Assembly (NCBI GenBank): GCA_905234425.1
Contig: CAJOHR010000043.1
Span: 1 to 32,741 of the forward strand
Source: an uncultured Oscillospiraceae bacterium
Lineage (GTDB): Bacteria; Bacillota; Clostridia; Oscillospirales; Oscillospiraceae
DNA: 32,741 bases
Reading direction: 5' to 3'
A program made the translations under genes and the position numbers. Below, piece after piece: positions 17,940 through 24,860 of the stretch. The notes below the pieces were generated by a model. The model had not been told where the DNA came from, did no database searches, and was given only the letters and a program-made list of their open reading frames with translations. The stretch's first letter is position 1. Every line of letters starts with the position of its first letter.

Positions 17940-18794
17940 TCAGTTGTACTTGTGCCAGCCCTCGCCGGACTTCCGGCCGAACTTGCCCTCGGCAACCAGC
18001 TTCTCCAGGCTCTTGGGGGTGGACCAGTCGGTCACAACAGGCAGCTTCTGGAGGATCTCGGTCACATGGGGGAAGGTGTCCAGGCCGCTGAGGTCCATCA
18101 TCTCGAAGGGTCCCATGGGATGGTTCAGACCCAGCTTGATGGCGGTGTCGATGTCGTCGATGGTGGCGACGCCGTCCTCGTACTCGTGGACAGCCTCCAG
18201 CATGAAGGCAAACAGGCAGCGGTTGACGATGAAGCCCGGGGTGTCGGTCTGGCAGAGGACGGGCACCTTGCCCATCTTCTCGGAGACCTCACGGACGGCG
18301 GCCACGGTCTCGTCGGAGGTGGCCTCGGCCCGGATCATCTCCACCAGCTTCATGGCGTAGACGGGGCTGAAGAAGTGCATGCCCATGCAGCGCTCGGGGT
18401 TCTTGGTAGCGCCGGTGATCTCCGTGATGGACATGGAGGAGGTATTGGTGCAGAGGATGGCGTCAGGCTTGCAGATCTCGCCCAGCTGACGGAAGGTATC
18501 CTGCTTCAGGCTCATGATCTCGGGAACAGCCTCGATCACGAAATCGGCGGGAGCCACGCCCTCCAGCTCCACGGTGGTGGAGATGTTGGCAAGGATGGCG
18601 TCGGCAGCCTCCTGGGTGGTCTTGCCCTTGGCGACCTGGCGGTCCAGGCCGGACTTGATGGTGGCAACGCCCTTGTCGCAGAACTCCTGTTTGATGTCCC
18701 GCATGATTACCTTGTAGCCGTTGGCAGCGGCAATCTGCGCGATGCCGGAGCCCATCTGGCCCGCGCCGAGTACGGCAATAGTTTCAATGGCCAT
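17940..18794 (-). CDS. hbd: 3-hydroxybutyryl-CoA dehydrogenase
   Basis: This 284-residue cytoplasmic enzyme interconverts acetoacetyl-CoA and 3-hydroxybutyryl-CoA with NAD(P)H, a step of clostridial butyrate formation or of fatty-acid oxidation. Visible are the Rossmann motif VLGAGQMGSGIAQIAA, NTSSMSITEI, the catalytic GMHFFSPVYAMKLVEMI (His and Glu), and the C-terminal DDIDTAIKLGLNHPMGPFEMMDLSGLD block typical of Hbd. I chose ATG 18794 because AGGAGAG is 8 bases upstream; GTG at 18803 would add three residues but lies too near the site. A strong promoter is at 18832-18860. Thiolase, crotonase and acyl-CoA dehydrogenase genes are not adjacent, so the pathway genes are dispersed. Confidence 0.92.
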   Translation of the reverse strand: MAIETIAVLGAGQMGSGIAQIAAANGYKVIMRDIKQEFCDKGVATIKSGLDRQVAKGKTTQEAADAILANISTTVELEGVAPADFVIEAVPEIMSLKQDTFRQLGEICKPDAILCTNTSSMSITEITGATKNPERCMGMHFFSPVYAMKLVEMIRAEATSDETVAAVREVSEKMGKVPVLCQTDTPGFIVNRCLFAFMLEAVHEYEDGVATIDDIDTAIKLGLNHPMGPFEMMDLSGLDTFPHVTEILQKLPVVTDWSTPKSLEKLVAEGKFGRKSGEGWHKYN

Positions 18795-18831
18795 TGGAAA
18801 CACTCTCCTTTTTTGTTTTTATCCAACCCAT

Positions 18832-18860
18832 ATTATCGCAGGAAATCACGGAAATGTCAA
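18832..18860 (-). promoter_or_regulatory. Promoter of hbd
   Basis: Minus strand TTGACA (18860-18855) and GATAAT (18837-18832) with a 17-base spacer; a near-consensus sigma-A promoter about 40 bases before the ATG. Confidence 0.85.
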
Positions 18861-18897
18861 CGGGTAACCAGAGAAAACGACCCTCCAAAGGAGAAAC

Positions 18898-18935
18898 AAA
18901 AAACGCCGCGTCCTTTCGCGGGAAAGGGCGCGGCG
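18898..18935 (-). terminator. Intrinsic terminator of the SLH/M15 gene
   Basis: On the minus strand a 14-position stem (18922-18935 with 18904-18917, one A-C mismatch) with a four-base loop is followed by six T. It lies just after the stop at 18945. Confidence 0.88.
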
Positions 18936-18944
18936 CAAAACAGC

Positions 18945-20411
18945 CTAGGTTCCGAAGTAGCTGAAGTGCATATAGTCCTTCTTGGAGCGCCAGTCGCCGC
19001 CCCAGCCGAAGCCGTAGCTCCGGAAGATGGCCACCAGTTCGCTGTCGGCGGGAATGGAATAGTCGTTTTCGCCGGGGGTGTAGAACCAGTTGCCTGTGGG
19101 CACCAGGTTGCCGCTGCCGTCGTAGACCATTTCCGCGTTCTCCGTGGGGTTGAGGTCGATGGCCAGGCCGAGACCATGCTCGGAATGCTCGTTGGACCGG
19201 TAGCCGCCGGCGGAATAGATGGGAAACCGCTCGGCGCTGTTGTAGATGTCGGTGAAGACGGCCACCACCGTATCGGCGATGTTTTTATGGACCTGGAGGG
19301 TCAGCGTGGTGCTGCGCTTCTCCGTGTGGGAGCTGTCGGCGTACTGCCACACAGGCACCTCCACGGAGACGATGTGATCGTCGCCCTTGCCCATGTAATA
19401 GCCCTTGTAGTCCGAGACCACCTCGCCGAAGATCCGCATACACTTCTCCTCATAGCTCTCGTTGGCCACGGGATAGGCGACCGGCCTGGGCCGTTGGGTG
19501 ACGGTGACCTGGCAGGCCTCGGACAGGCCGTTGTAGGTCAGACCATAGACCCAGGCCACGCCCTCGCTTCCCGCGTGCAGCACGCCGCCGGGCGACGCCT
19601 GGACCACGGAGGGGTCTGTGGAGAACCAGGTGATGGTCTGGTTGGTGGCGTCCTCGGGATAGACCGCGGCATTGATGCCGGAGGTGTCCCCCTCATAGAG
19701 GTCGATCTCTGTCTTGTCGAAATCGATGCCTTCTGCCTCCACCACGGTCCTGTATGTGTAGGGCTTCATGGCCCGGGTCAGCCGGCTGATCAGGGCGGCG
19801 CATTCGGCCCGGGTGGCATTCTGCTTGGGGGCAAAGATGTACGTTCCGTCCTCCTGGAGAGAGCCGGTGAGCACGCCGGTCCGCTGGAGACTCTCCACGG
19901 GCTCCTTTGCGTACTGGGCGATCTCCTCCGCGTCGGAAAACTCCGCCTGGCTGCTGCCGGCGCCGGAGAGAATGGTGTTGTAAATGGATGCAAACCGCAC
20001 CGTCATGGCGGCCATCTGTTCTCTGGTGATGGGGGCGTTTGGCAGGAACATGCCGCCCTCCGCGCCGTTGGTCACACCGTACCGGGTAGCCCAGCACACA
20101 TAAGGTGCATACCAGGCATCGGCGGAGACATCCCGATAGAGATCCCCCAGATACCAGGGACTGAACTCCTCAGTGTCGATCTCGGCCAGCCGGCCCAGCA
20201 CCGTGACGAACATGGCGCGGGTCATGGTGCCGTTGGGATCGAACTCCGTGTCCGAAACGCCGTTGAACAGACCCTCGACCACGGTGTAGTAGATGGCGTC
20301 TCTGGCCCAGTGATCCCGAATATCAGTCATAGCCGCGGGATCAGCGGCAAAAACTCCGAAAGACAGGGAGAACACCAGCAGAATACAGACGGCAAACCGT
20401 CGTTTCCTCAT
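18945..20411 (-). CDS. Secreted SLH-domain D-Ala-D-Ala carboxypeptidase-like protein (M15)
   Basis: A 488-residue exported protein likely anchored to the cell wall. It has a signal peptide (MRKRRFAVCILLVFSLSFGVFA), three SLH repeats (about 27-78, 91-143 and 156-214, with TRAMFVTVLGRL, TREQMAAMTVRF and TRAECAALISRL), an Ig-like BIG2 domain (about 222-306, with AAVYPEDATNQTITWFSTDPSVV) and a C-terminal M15/VanY-type peptidase domain. The zinc motif SEHGLGLAID (410-419, His412 and Asp419) and DYMHF (His482) are intact. Such enzymes trim the D-Ala-D-Ala end of peptidoglycan stem peptides; the SLH repeats bind secondary wall polymer. The gene has its own promoter (20444-20472) and terminator, and AAGGAGG before ATG 20411. 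It is a single-gene unit divergent from the ParB gene. Confidence 0.9.
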   Translation of the reverse strand: MRKRRFAVCILLVFSLSFGVFAADPAAMTDIRDHWARDAIYYTVVEGLFNGVSDTEFDPNGTMTRAMFVTVLGRLAEIDTEEFSPWYLGDLYRDVSADAWYAPYVCWATRYGVTNGAEGGMFLPNAPITREQMAAMTVRFASIYNTILSGAGSSQAEFSDAEEIAQYAKEPVESLQRTGVLTGSLQEDGTYIFAPKQNATRAECAALISRLTRAMKPYTYRTVVEAEGIDFDKTEIDLYEGDTSGINAAVYPEDATNQTITWFSTDPSVVQASPGGVLHAGSEGVAWVYGLTYNGLSEACQVTVTQRPRPVAYPVANESYEEKCMRIFGEVVSDYKGYYMGKGDDHIVSVEVPVWQYADSSHTEKRSTTLTLQVHKNIADTVVAVFTDIYNSAERFPIYSAGGYRSNEHSEHGLGLAIDLNPTENAEMVYDGSGNLVPTGNWFYTPGENDYSIPADSELVAIFRSYGFGWGGDWRSKKDYMHFSYFGT

Positions 20412-20443
20412 GTAAAAAGCCTCCTTGGATATAATGCGTTCCC

Positions 20444-20472
20444 ATTATACCATAGGCCCTCGTCTTTTGCTA
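20444..20472 (-). promoter_or_regulatory. Extended -10 promoter of the SLH/M15 gene
   Basis: Minus strand TATAAT (20449-20444) preceded by TG plus one base (extended -10). The -35 candidate TAGCAA (20472-20467) at 17 bases is weak. Confidence 0.65.
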
Positions 20473-20473
20473 G

Positions 20474-20486
20474 TTACAAATTGTAA
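20474..20486. promoter_or_regulatory. Palindrome TTACAA-A-TTGTAA, possible operator
   Basis: A perfect 13-base palindrome directly next to the -35 box of the SLH/M15 promoter, in the gap between the divergent SLH/M15 and ParB genes. It has the size of a dimeric-repressor site. No candidate regulator gene is adjacent. Confidence 0.4.
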
Positions 20487-20582
20487 AATTTTTTGAAACG
20501 ACTGTTTTTCGTCCTTTCGACGGTTTTCAATGGCCTTTTGCCTCTGTCAGGATGTAATCTGACCGAGAAAGGAGGGAACGAC

Positions 20583-21362
20583 ATGACGTCCCAATCCAGG
20601 CGAAGGCTTCTCTATCTTCCCCCAAGGCTCCTGACCGTCCGGGACGAGCCCCGTCAGGCCGCCACAGCCTCCCTTCAGGCCCTGGCGGCCAGCATGGTCC
20701 AGGTCGGGGTCCTCCAGCCTTTGACCGTGCGAAAAATCGGAAGCCGATATCAGGTGATCTCCGGGACCCGGCGGCTCACGGCGGCGAGGATGGCGGGGCT
20801 CCGGGAGCTGCCCTGCCTCCTGCTGGAGGACGGAGACACGGACCCGGCCCTCATTGCTCTGACGGAAAACCTCCATCGGGAGGACCTGGGCTGCTTCCGG
20901 GAGGCGGAGCTGCTCGAGGCCTATCTCCGGGACACGGGCATGACCCGGGCGCAAGCCGCATCCAGGCTGGGCATGAGCCCCGGGGCGCTGACCAACAAGC
21001 TCCGGCTCCTGCATCACAGCCCTGCCGTCCGGCAGAAGCTGGAGGAGGCGGGGCTCAGCGAACGTCATGCCAGAGTCCTTCTGCGGCTGGAGTCCGAGGA
21101 GGCACGGCTCCGGTGTATCCGGGAGGTGGCCGCCCGCCGCATGACCGTGGCCCAGACGGAGCAGTATGTGGAGGCCATGCTGGAAAACGGAGCGTCCGAG
21201 GGGGACCGGCGGCTCCGGCGCCGGGAGATCCGGCTTCTGTCCCGCCGTATGGAAAAGGACGCCGCCGCCCTGCGCCAGCGGGGAATCCAGGCGGAGATGA
21301 CGCGAAAGGACATAGACGGAGAGATTGTTCTGACCCTGCGGGTCAGGGAGCTGGAAACCTAG
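20583..21362 (+). CDS. Stand-alone ParB/Spo0J-family protein
   Basis: About 259 residues from ATG 20583, preceded by AAAGGAGGG six bases upstream; a frame extension to 20493 lacks such a site. It has a ParB N-terminal domain (about 10-105) with LQALAASMVQVGVLQPLTVRK, SGTRRLTAARMAGL (61-64 GTRR where GERR is usual) and TENLHREDL (94-102, the nucleotide-binding C-motif 3). A helix-turn-helix follows (about 120-143, TRAQAASRLGMSPGALTNKL), then a region of about 115 residues rich in Arg and Glu. In chromosomal ParB or Noc the gene normally sits by parA or rsmG near the origin; neither is here. It may be a second, diverged ParB or Noc-like protein acting on nucleoid organisation, or a transcription regulator with a ParB fold. 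No parS-like 16-mer was seen nearby. Confidence 0.85.
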   Translation: MTSQSRRRLLYLPPRLLTVRDEPRQAATASLQALAASMVQVGVLQPLTVRKIGSRYQVISGTRRLTAARMAGLRELPCLLLEDGDTDPALIALTENLHREDLGCFREAELLEAYLRDTGMTRAQAASRLGMSPGALTNKLRLLHHSPAVRQKLEEAGLSERHARVLLRLESEEARLRCIREVAARRMTVAQTEQYVEAMLENGASEGDRRLRRREIRLLSRRMEKDAAALRQRGIQAEMTRKDIDGEIVLTLRVRELET

Positions 21363-21365
21363 CGA

Positions 21366-21389
21366 GCCGGTTCCGAATCCGGCGCTTTT
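21366..21389 (+). terminator. Weak terminator-like hairpin after the ParB gene
   Basis: GCCGG (21366-21370) and CCGGC (21379-21383) form a 5-bp stem followed by GC and four T. It is short but rightly placed, directly after the stop codon. Confidence 0.35.
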
Positions 21390-21392
21390 CCC

Positions 21393-21421
21393 TTGTCATT
21401 CGGAAAATACCGTGCTATAAT
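21393..21421 (+). promoter_or_regulatory. Promoter of the HD-GYP/GGDEF pair
   Basis: TTGTCA (21393-21398) and TATAAT (21416-21421) with a 17-base spacer, about 40 bases before the ATG at 21462, which has AAAGGAGG upstream. Confidence 0.85.
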
Positions 21422-21461
21422 AATGCGGTTATAGTACCTCACTTTAAAAAGGAGGCGCCTT

Positions 21462-23618
21462 ATGCAAGAGAAAAAGACCTTCCGGGACGGCGGCTTTGTT
21501 TTCGCCCTGCTGCTGGTTCTTCTGGGCATTCTGGTCAACAGCCTGGGCTCCAGGCTTGCCACTGCCGCCCATTTGCCCCTGTTCCTGGATTCCATCGGTA
21601 CGGTCCTGGCCGCCGCGCTGGGCGGCTATCTGCCCGGCATCGCCGTGGGCTATCTGTCCAATATTATCAACGGCTTCGGCACGGCGGACACCACCTATTA
21701 CGCGTCTCTCAGTGTGCTGATCGCCGTGATTTCCGCTTACATGGCTCGGAAGGGCGCCTTCCAAACCCTTTGGAAGGCGGCGGTAACGGTTCTGCTCCTG
21801 GCTCTGGTGGGCGGCGCCCTGGGCTCCGTCATAACCTGGCTTATGTACGGCTTCGATTTCGGCACGGGCATCTCCGCGCCTCTGGCCCATCGGATCTTCG
21901 ACAGCACCGGTATGCGCGTGTTCTGGAGCCAGCTCACGGCAGATATGCTCATCGATCTGGCAGACAAGGTTGTCACCGTGGCTGTTTCCGCTCTGGCTCT
22001 GCGCCTGATTCCTCAGTGGATTCAGGATAAGCTCTATTTCACCGGCTGGCAGCAGACGCCCATGAGCGCCGCAGAGCGGCGGTCCGCTCAGAAGAAAACG
22101 GCCAGCCGTGTTTCCCTCCAGGCCAAGATCCTGATGCTGCTCACCTTCCTGACCCTGCTCATCGCCGGAGCTGCCACGGCCATCTGCATCACCATGAATC
22201 ACCGGATCACCATGGACACCCATGTGAAGCTGGGGCAGGGCGTGACCAATATGGTTGCCAGCACCATCGACCCGGACCGGGTGGAGGACTACGTCCGGGA
22301 CGGCGAGGCCGCGGACGGGTATCTGGAGACCAAAGCCGAGCTCCAGGCCATTAAGGACGCCTCTCCAGACATCGAATACCTCTACGTCTACCAGATCAAA
22401 ACCGACGGCTGTCATGTGGTCTTTGACCTGGACACCCCGGACACCCCCGGCGGCATGCCGGGCGAGCTGGTGCCCTTTGACGAGAGCTTTGCCGAGGACC
22501 TGCCTATGCTTCTGGCCGGTCAGCCCATCGATCCCATCGTCACGGACGACACCTTCGGCTGGCTCCTGACCGTGTACCTTCCCGTCAGGGATTCCACAGG
22601 ACAAACGGTCTGCTATGCCTGCGCGGATGTGTCTATGCATGATCTGACCATGGAGGAGATCTCCCTGTTGGTCAAGGTCCTGTCGCTGTTCCTGGGCTTC
22701 TTCATTATGATCCTGGCCATTGGCCTGTGGCTGGCGGAGTACAACGTGATCCTGCCCATCAACACCATGTCCATGGCCACGAGCGCGTTCGCCTACGACA
22801 CCCAGTCCGCCCGGTCCGACAGCATGGAGGCCCTGGTGGCCCTGGATATCCACACCGGCGACGAGATCGAGCATCTCTATGAGGCCATTTCCAAGACCTC
22901 CGGCGACACGGTTTCCTACATCGCCGACATCCAGGAGAAGACAGATCAGATCCAGAAGATGCAGAACGGCCTGATCATGACCTTGGCGGACATGGTGGAA
23001 AGCCGGGACAAGTGCACTGGCGACCACGTTCGGAAGACCGCCGCCTACGCCCGGATGATCCTGCAGAAGATGAAGGAAGAGGGCGTCTACGCCGACCAGG
23101 TCACCGATCAGTTCATCAACGACGTGGCCAACTCCGCCCCCCTCCATGACGTGGGCAAGATCCAGGTCTCCGACACTCTGCTCAACAAGCCCGGCAGGCT
23201 CACGGACGAGGAGTTCGAGGAGATGAAAAAGCACACGATCTACGGCGGCGTGATCATCTCCCGGGCCATTGAGATCTCCCCGGATCCCGGCTACCTCAGC
23301 GAGGCCCGGAACCTGGCCACCTATCACCATGAGCGCTGGGACGGCAAGGGCTATCCCAAGGGCCTTAAGGGTGAGGAAATCCCCCTCTCCGCCCGGATCA
23401 TGGCCGTGGCGGATGTGTTCGACGCCCTGGTGTCCAAGCGGAGCTACAAGGCCCCCTTCTCCTTTGAGAAGGCCATGGACATCATCCGGGAGGAGTCCGG
23501 CACTCACTTTGACCCGGTGGTTGCCGACGTGTTCCTACGGGCCGAACAAGAGGTCCGGGAAATCGCCGACCAGCATCTGGCCCAGGAGGCCCTGGATTTT
23601 GACAATCTGGAGGTATGA
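21462..23618 (+). CDS. Membrane-bound HD-GYP domain phosphodiesterase
   Basis: A 718-residue membrane signalling protein. The N-terminal part (about 10-185) has five or six hydrophobic segments with FLDSIGTVLAAALGGYLPGIAVGYLSNIING, resembling S-component-like membrane sensor domains of clostridial signalling proteins. A helix at 222-245 and another at 400-426 flank an extracytoplasmic sensor region (about 246-398). A HAMP-like linker (about 427-500) leads to the HD-GYP domain (about 503-700) with intact LHDVGKI (His562, Asp563), HH at 622-623 and GKGYP (628-632). HD-GYP enzymes hydrolyse cyclic di-GMP to pGpG or GMP. All metal-ligand motifs are present, so it is probably active. The stop overlaps an ATG of the downstream GGDEF frame, and both share the promoter at 21393. 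Confidence 0.9.
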   Translation: MQEKKTFRDGGFVFALLLVLLGILVNSLGSRLATAAHLPLFLDSIGTVLAAALGGYLPGIAVGYLSNIINGFGTADTTYYASLSVLIAVISAYMARKGAFQTLWKAAVTVLLLALVGGALGSVITWLMYGFDFGTGISAPLAHRIFDSTGMRVFWSQLTADMLIDLADKVVTVAVSALALRLIPQWIQDKLYFTGWQQTPMSAAERRSAQKKTASRVSLQAKILMLLTFLTLLIAGAATAICITMNHRITMDTHVKLGQGVTNMVASTIDPDRVEDYVRDGEAADGYLETKAELQAIKDASPDIEYLYVYQIKTDGCHVVFDLDTPDTPGGMPGELVPFDESFAEDLPMLLAGQPIDPIVTDDTFGWLLTVYLPVRDSTGQTVCYACADVSMHDLTMEEISLLVKVLSLFLGFFIMILAIGLWLAEYNVILPINTMSMATSAFAYDTQSARSDSMEALVALDIHTGDEIEHLYEAISKTSGDTVSYIADIQEKTDQIQKMQNGLIMTLADMVESRDKCTGDHVRKTAAYARMILQKMKEEGVYADQVTDQFINDVANSAPLHDVGKIQVSDTLLNKPGRLTDEEFEEMKKHTIYGGVIISRAIEISPDPGYLSEARNLATYHHERWDGKGYPKGLKGEEIPLSARIMAVADVFDALVSKRSYKAPFSFEKAMDIIREESGTHFDPVVADVFLRAEQEVREIADQHLAQEALDFDNLEV

Positions 23619-23674
23619 TCCTCCATCCGTTAAAGACCTATTTGGAAGAGAGAAAATCAAGGAGGCATTATCCC

Positions 23675-24613
23675 GTGGATACTCGAGTCGACGCATGGAA
23701 GCGTATGCGGCGCAATCATTGGAAGCCCTGGCAGAAGGTGGTCTTCTCCGTGCTGGTGATGATCGTGCTCTGCCTGGTAGTCTATACATTTCAGGTTCCC
23801 AACCCCAACATGATCCTGATCACAGGCCTTGTGGTGTTTACCGCTCTGTTCGGCGGTCCGTCGGGCGCCGCGGCAGGCGTCATTATGGTGGTCTATTCCA
23901 TGTTCTTCTTCTCCACAGACCACAGCTTCTTTTCCTATACCGCCGTGAACCTCCAGAAGCTGGTCATCATCCTTCTGGGCGTTCTGCTCAACGGCTTCTT
24001 CGTGGGCCGGCTGAAGCAGCAGCACGACGAGCTGGTGGACGACCTGCTGGAAACCAACGGCCTGCTGGAGGAGAGCAATCGGGTGCTGAAGGACGCCTCC
24101 ATGGAGGACTCGTTGACAGGCCTGCGGAACCGGTTCGCCCTGCGCCGGGACTACAACCTGTATGAGGACAAATCCCTCCACGTGATGATGATGGACCTGG
24201 ACAACTTCAAGTTCCTCAACGACACCTTCGGCCATGCCGCCGGAGATCAGGTGCTCCATCAGGTGGGCAAGCTCCTGCGGAACGGCTTTGGGGCTGACCA
24301 TTGCTACCGCTACGGCGGGGACGAATTCCTGATCATCGTGGACAGTATGGACGAGATCGAGTTCAATCGCAGGGGCAATGTCCTTATCAAGTCTGTGGAG
24401 GAGATGCAGGTGGGCAACCAGGACCTGCCCGTGACCCTGTCCGGGGGCTATGTCTTCGGTAACAGTGAAAACGGGGAAGACCTGCGTCAGATGATCCATC
24501 AGGCGGACCTGCGGCTCTACGAGGGCAAGAACCAGGGCAAGAACCGGATCACCGGAGGCAAGTACCACCGGGGTGTGGCTGCCTCGGCCCAGCGGAGCCT
24601 GCACATCTCCTGA
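23675..24613 (+). CDS. Membrane-bound GGDEF diguanylate cyclase
   Basis: About 312 residues from GTG 23675, which has a perfect AAGGAGG nine bases upstream. An earlier ATG at 23615 overlaps the HD-GYP stop (ATGA) and would add 20 residues, but its GGAGG is only one base away. Four hydrophobic segments occupy about residues 22-112 (for example VVFSVLVMIVLCLVVYTF), then a short coiled linker (DELVDDLLETNGLLEESNRVLKDA written in part) and a GGDEF domain from SLTGLRNRF. The MMDLDNFK metal-binding stretch and RYGGDEF signature (214-218) are intact, so it should make cyclic di-GMP from two GTP. The inhibitory RxxD site five residues before GGDEF reads FGAD, so product inhibition at that site is probably absent. 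It lies in an operon with the HD-GYP protein and ends in a strong terminator. Confidence 0.88.
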   Translation: MDTRVDAWKRMRRNHWKPWQKVVFSVLVMIVLCLVVYTFQVPNPNMILITGLVVFTALFGGPSGAAAGVIMVVYSMFFFSTDHSFFSYTAVNLQKLVIILLGVLLNGFFVGRLKQQHDELVDDLLETNGLLEESNRVLKDASMEDSLTGLRNRFALRRDYNLYEDKSLHVMMMDLDNFKFLNDTFGHAAGDQVLHQVGKLLRNGFGADHCYRYGGDEFLIIVDSMDEIEFNRRGNVLIKSVEEMQVGNQDLPVTLSGGYVFGNSENGEDLRQMIHQADLRLYEGKNQGKNRITGGKYHRGVAASAQRSLHIS

Positions 24614-24634
24614 CCATTTATATAGTGTATCGCG

Positions 24635-24668
24635 AAAAGGACGCCTCCCGGTTGGAGGCGTCCTTTTT
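24635..24668 (+). terminator. Intrinsic terminator of the HD-GYP/GGDEF operon
   Basis: A perfect 14-bp stem (24635-24648 with 24654-24667) with a five-base loop ends in five T (24664-24668). The A-rich 5' side also makes it usable on the minus strand. Confidence 0.93.
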
Positions 24669-24672
24669 GATC

Positions 24673-24860
24673 GTATCATACTATTATCCGATTAAAACAT
24701 TCATGTTTTAATCCAGCGGCCTATGGCCGCTGCCCTGCATGAAATGCAGGGGGGATAAGTTGTGCGATACTACCGCAAGCAAACTATTTGTTTGCTTGCC
24801 GCGGCGACAGCCGCATCTAATAAAACCTATGAAAGGTTTTTATTAGATAGTAGTATCATG
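24673..24860. repeat. Array of six hairpins bounded by imperfect inverted ends
   Basis: Six inverted repeats follow one another: 24690-24700/24703-24713 (11 bp), 24714-24721/24725-24732 (8 bp), 24733-24740/24744-24751 (8 bp), 24775-24784/24790-24799 (10 bp), 24801-24805/24810-24814 (5 bp) and 24815-24828/24834-24848 (14 bp, one extra T). The ends TATCATACTATTATC (24674-24688) and GATAGTAGTATCATG (24846-24860) are an imperfect inverted repeat (12 of 15), and GTATCAT occurs at both borders (24673-24679, 24853-24859). An inner GATACTAC (24766-24773) can pair with GTAGTATC (24850-24857) instead. The right end contains the rsmF stop codon. It could be a MITE-like element or a structured RNA; I do not recognise the family. 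Confidence 0.6.

Noticed and set aside
17952..20486. An 844-codon plus-strand open frame opposite hbd and the SLH/M15 gene
   Set aside because: It crosses two genes and their promoters and terminator, has no ribosome binding site, and its sequence is shadow-like.
20460..20582. parS or Noc binding sites near the ParB gene
   Set aside because: No TGTTTCACGTGAAACA-like or ATTTCCCGGGAAAT-like palindrome was seen; the only palindrome there is TTACAA-A-TTGTAA, listed separately.
21444..23507. A 687-codon minus-strand open frame opposite the HD-GYP gene
   Set aside because: Rich in Gly, Asp, His and Gln with no domain; the plus-strand HD-GYP protein has complete motifs, a promoter and a ribosome binding site.
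23682..23692. Adjacent CTCGAG and GTCGAC sites, with another GTCGAC at 5597-5602 by the frame break, as a sign of vector or cloning joints
   Set aside because: The sites at 23682 fall within an uninterrupted GGDEF gene in frame, and six-base sites are expected by chance in GC-rich DNA.
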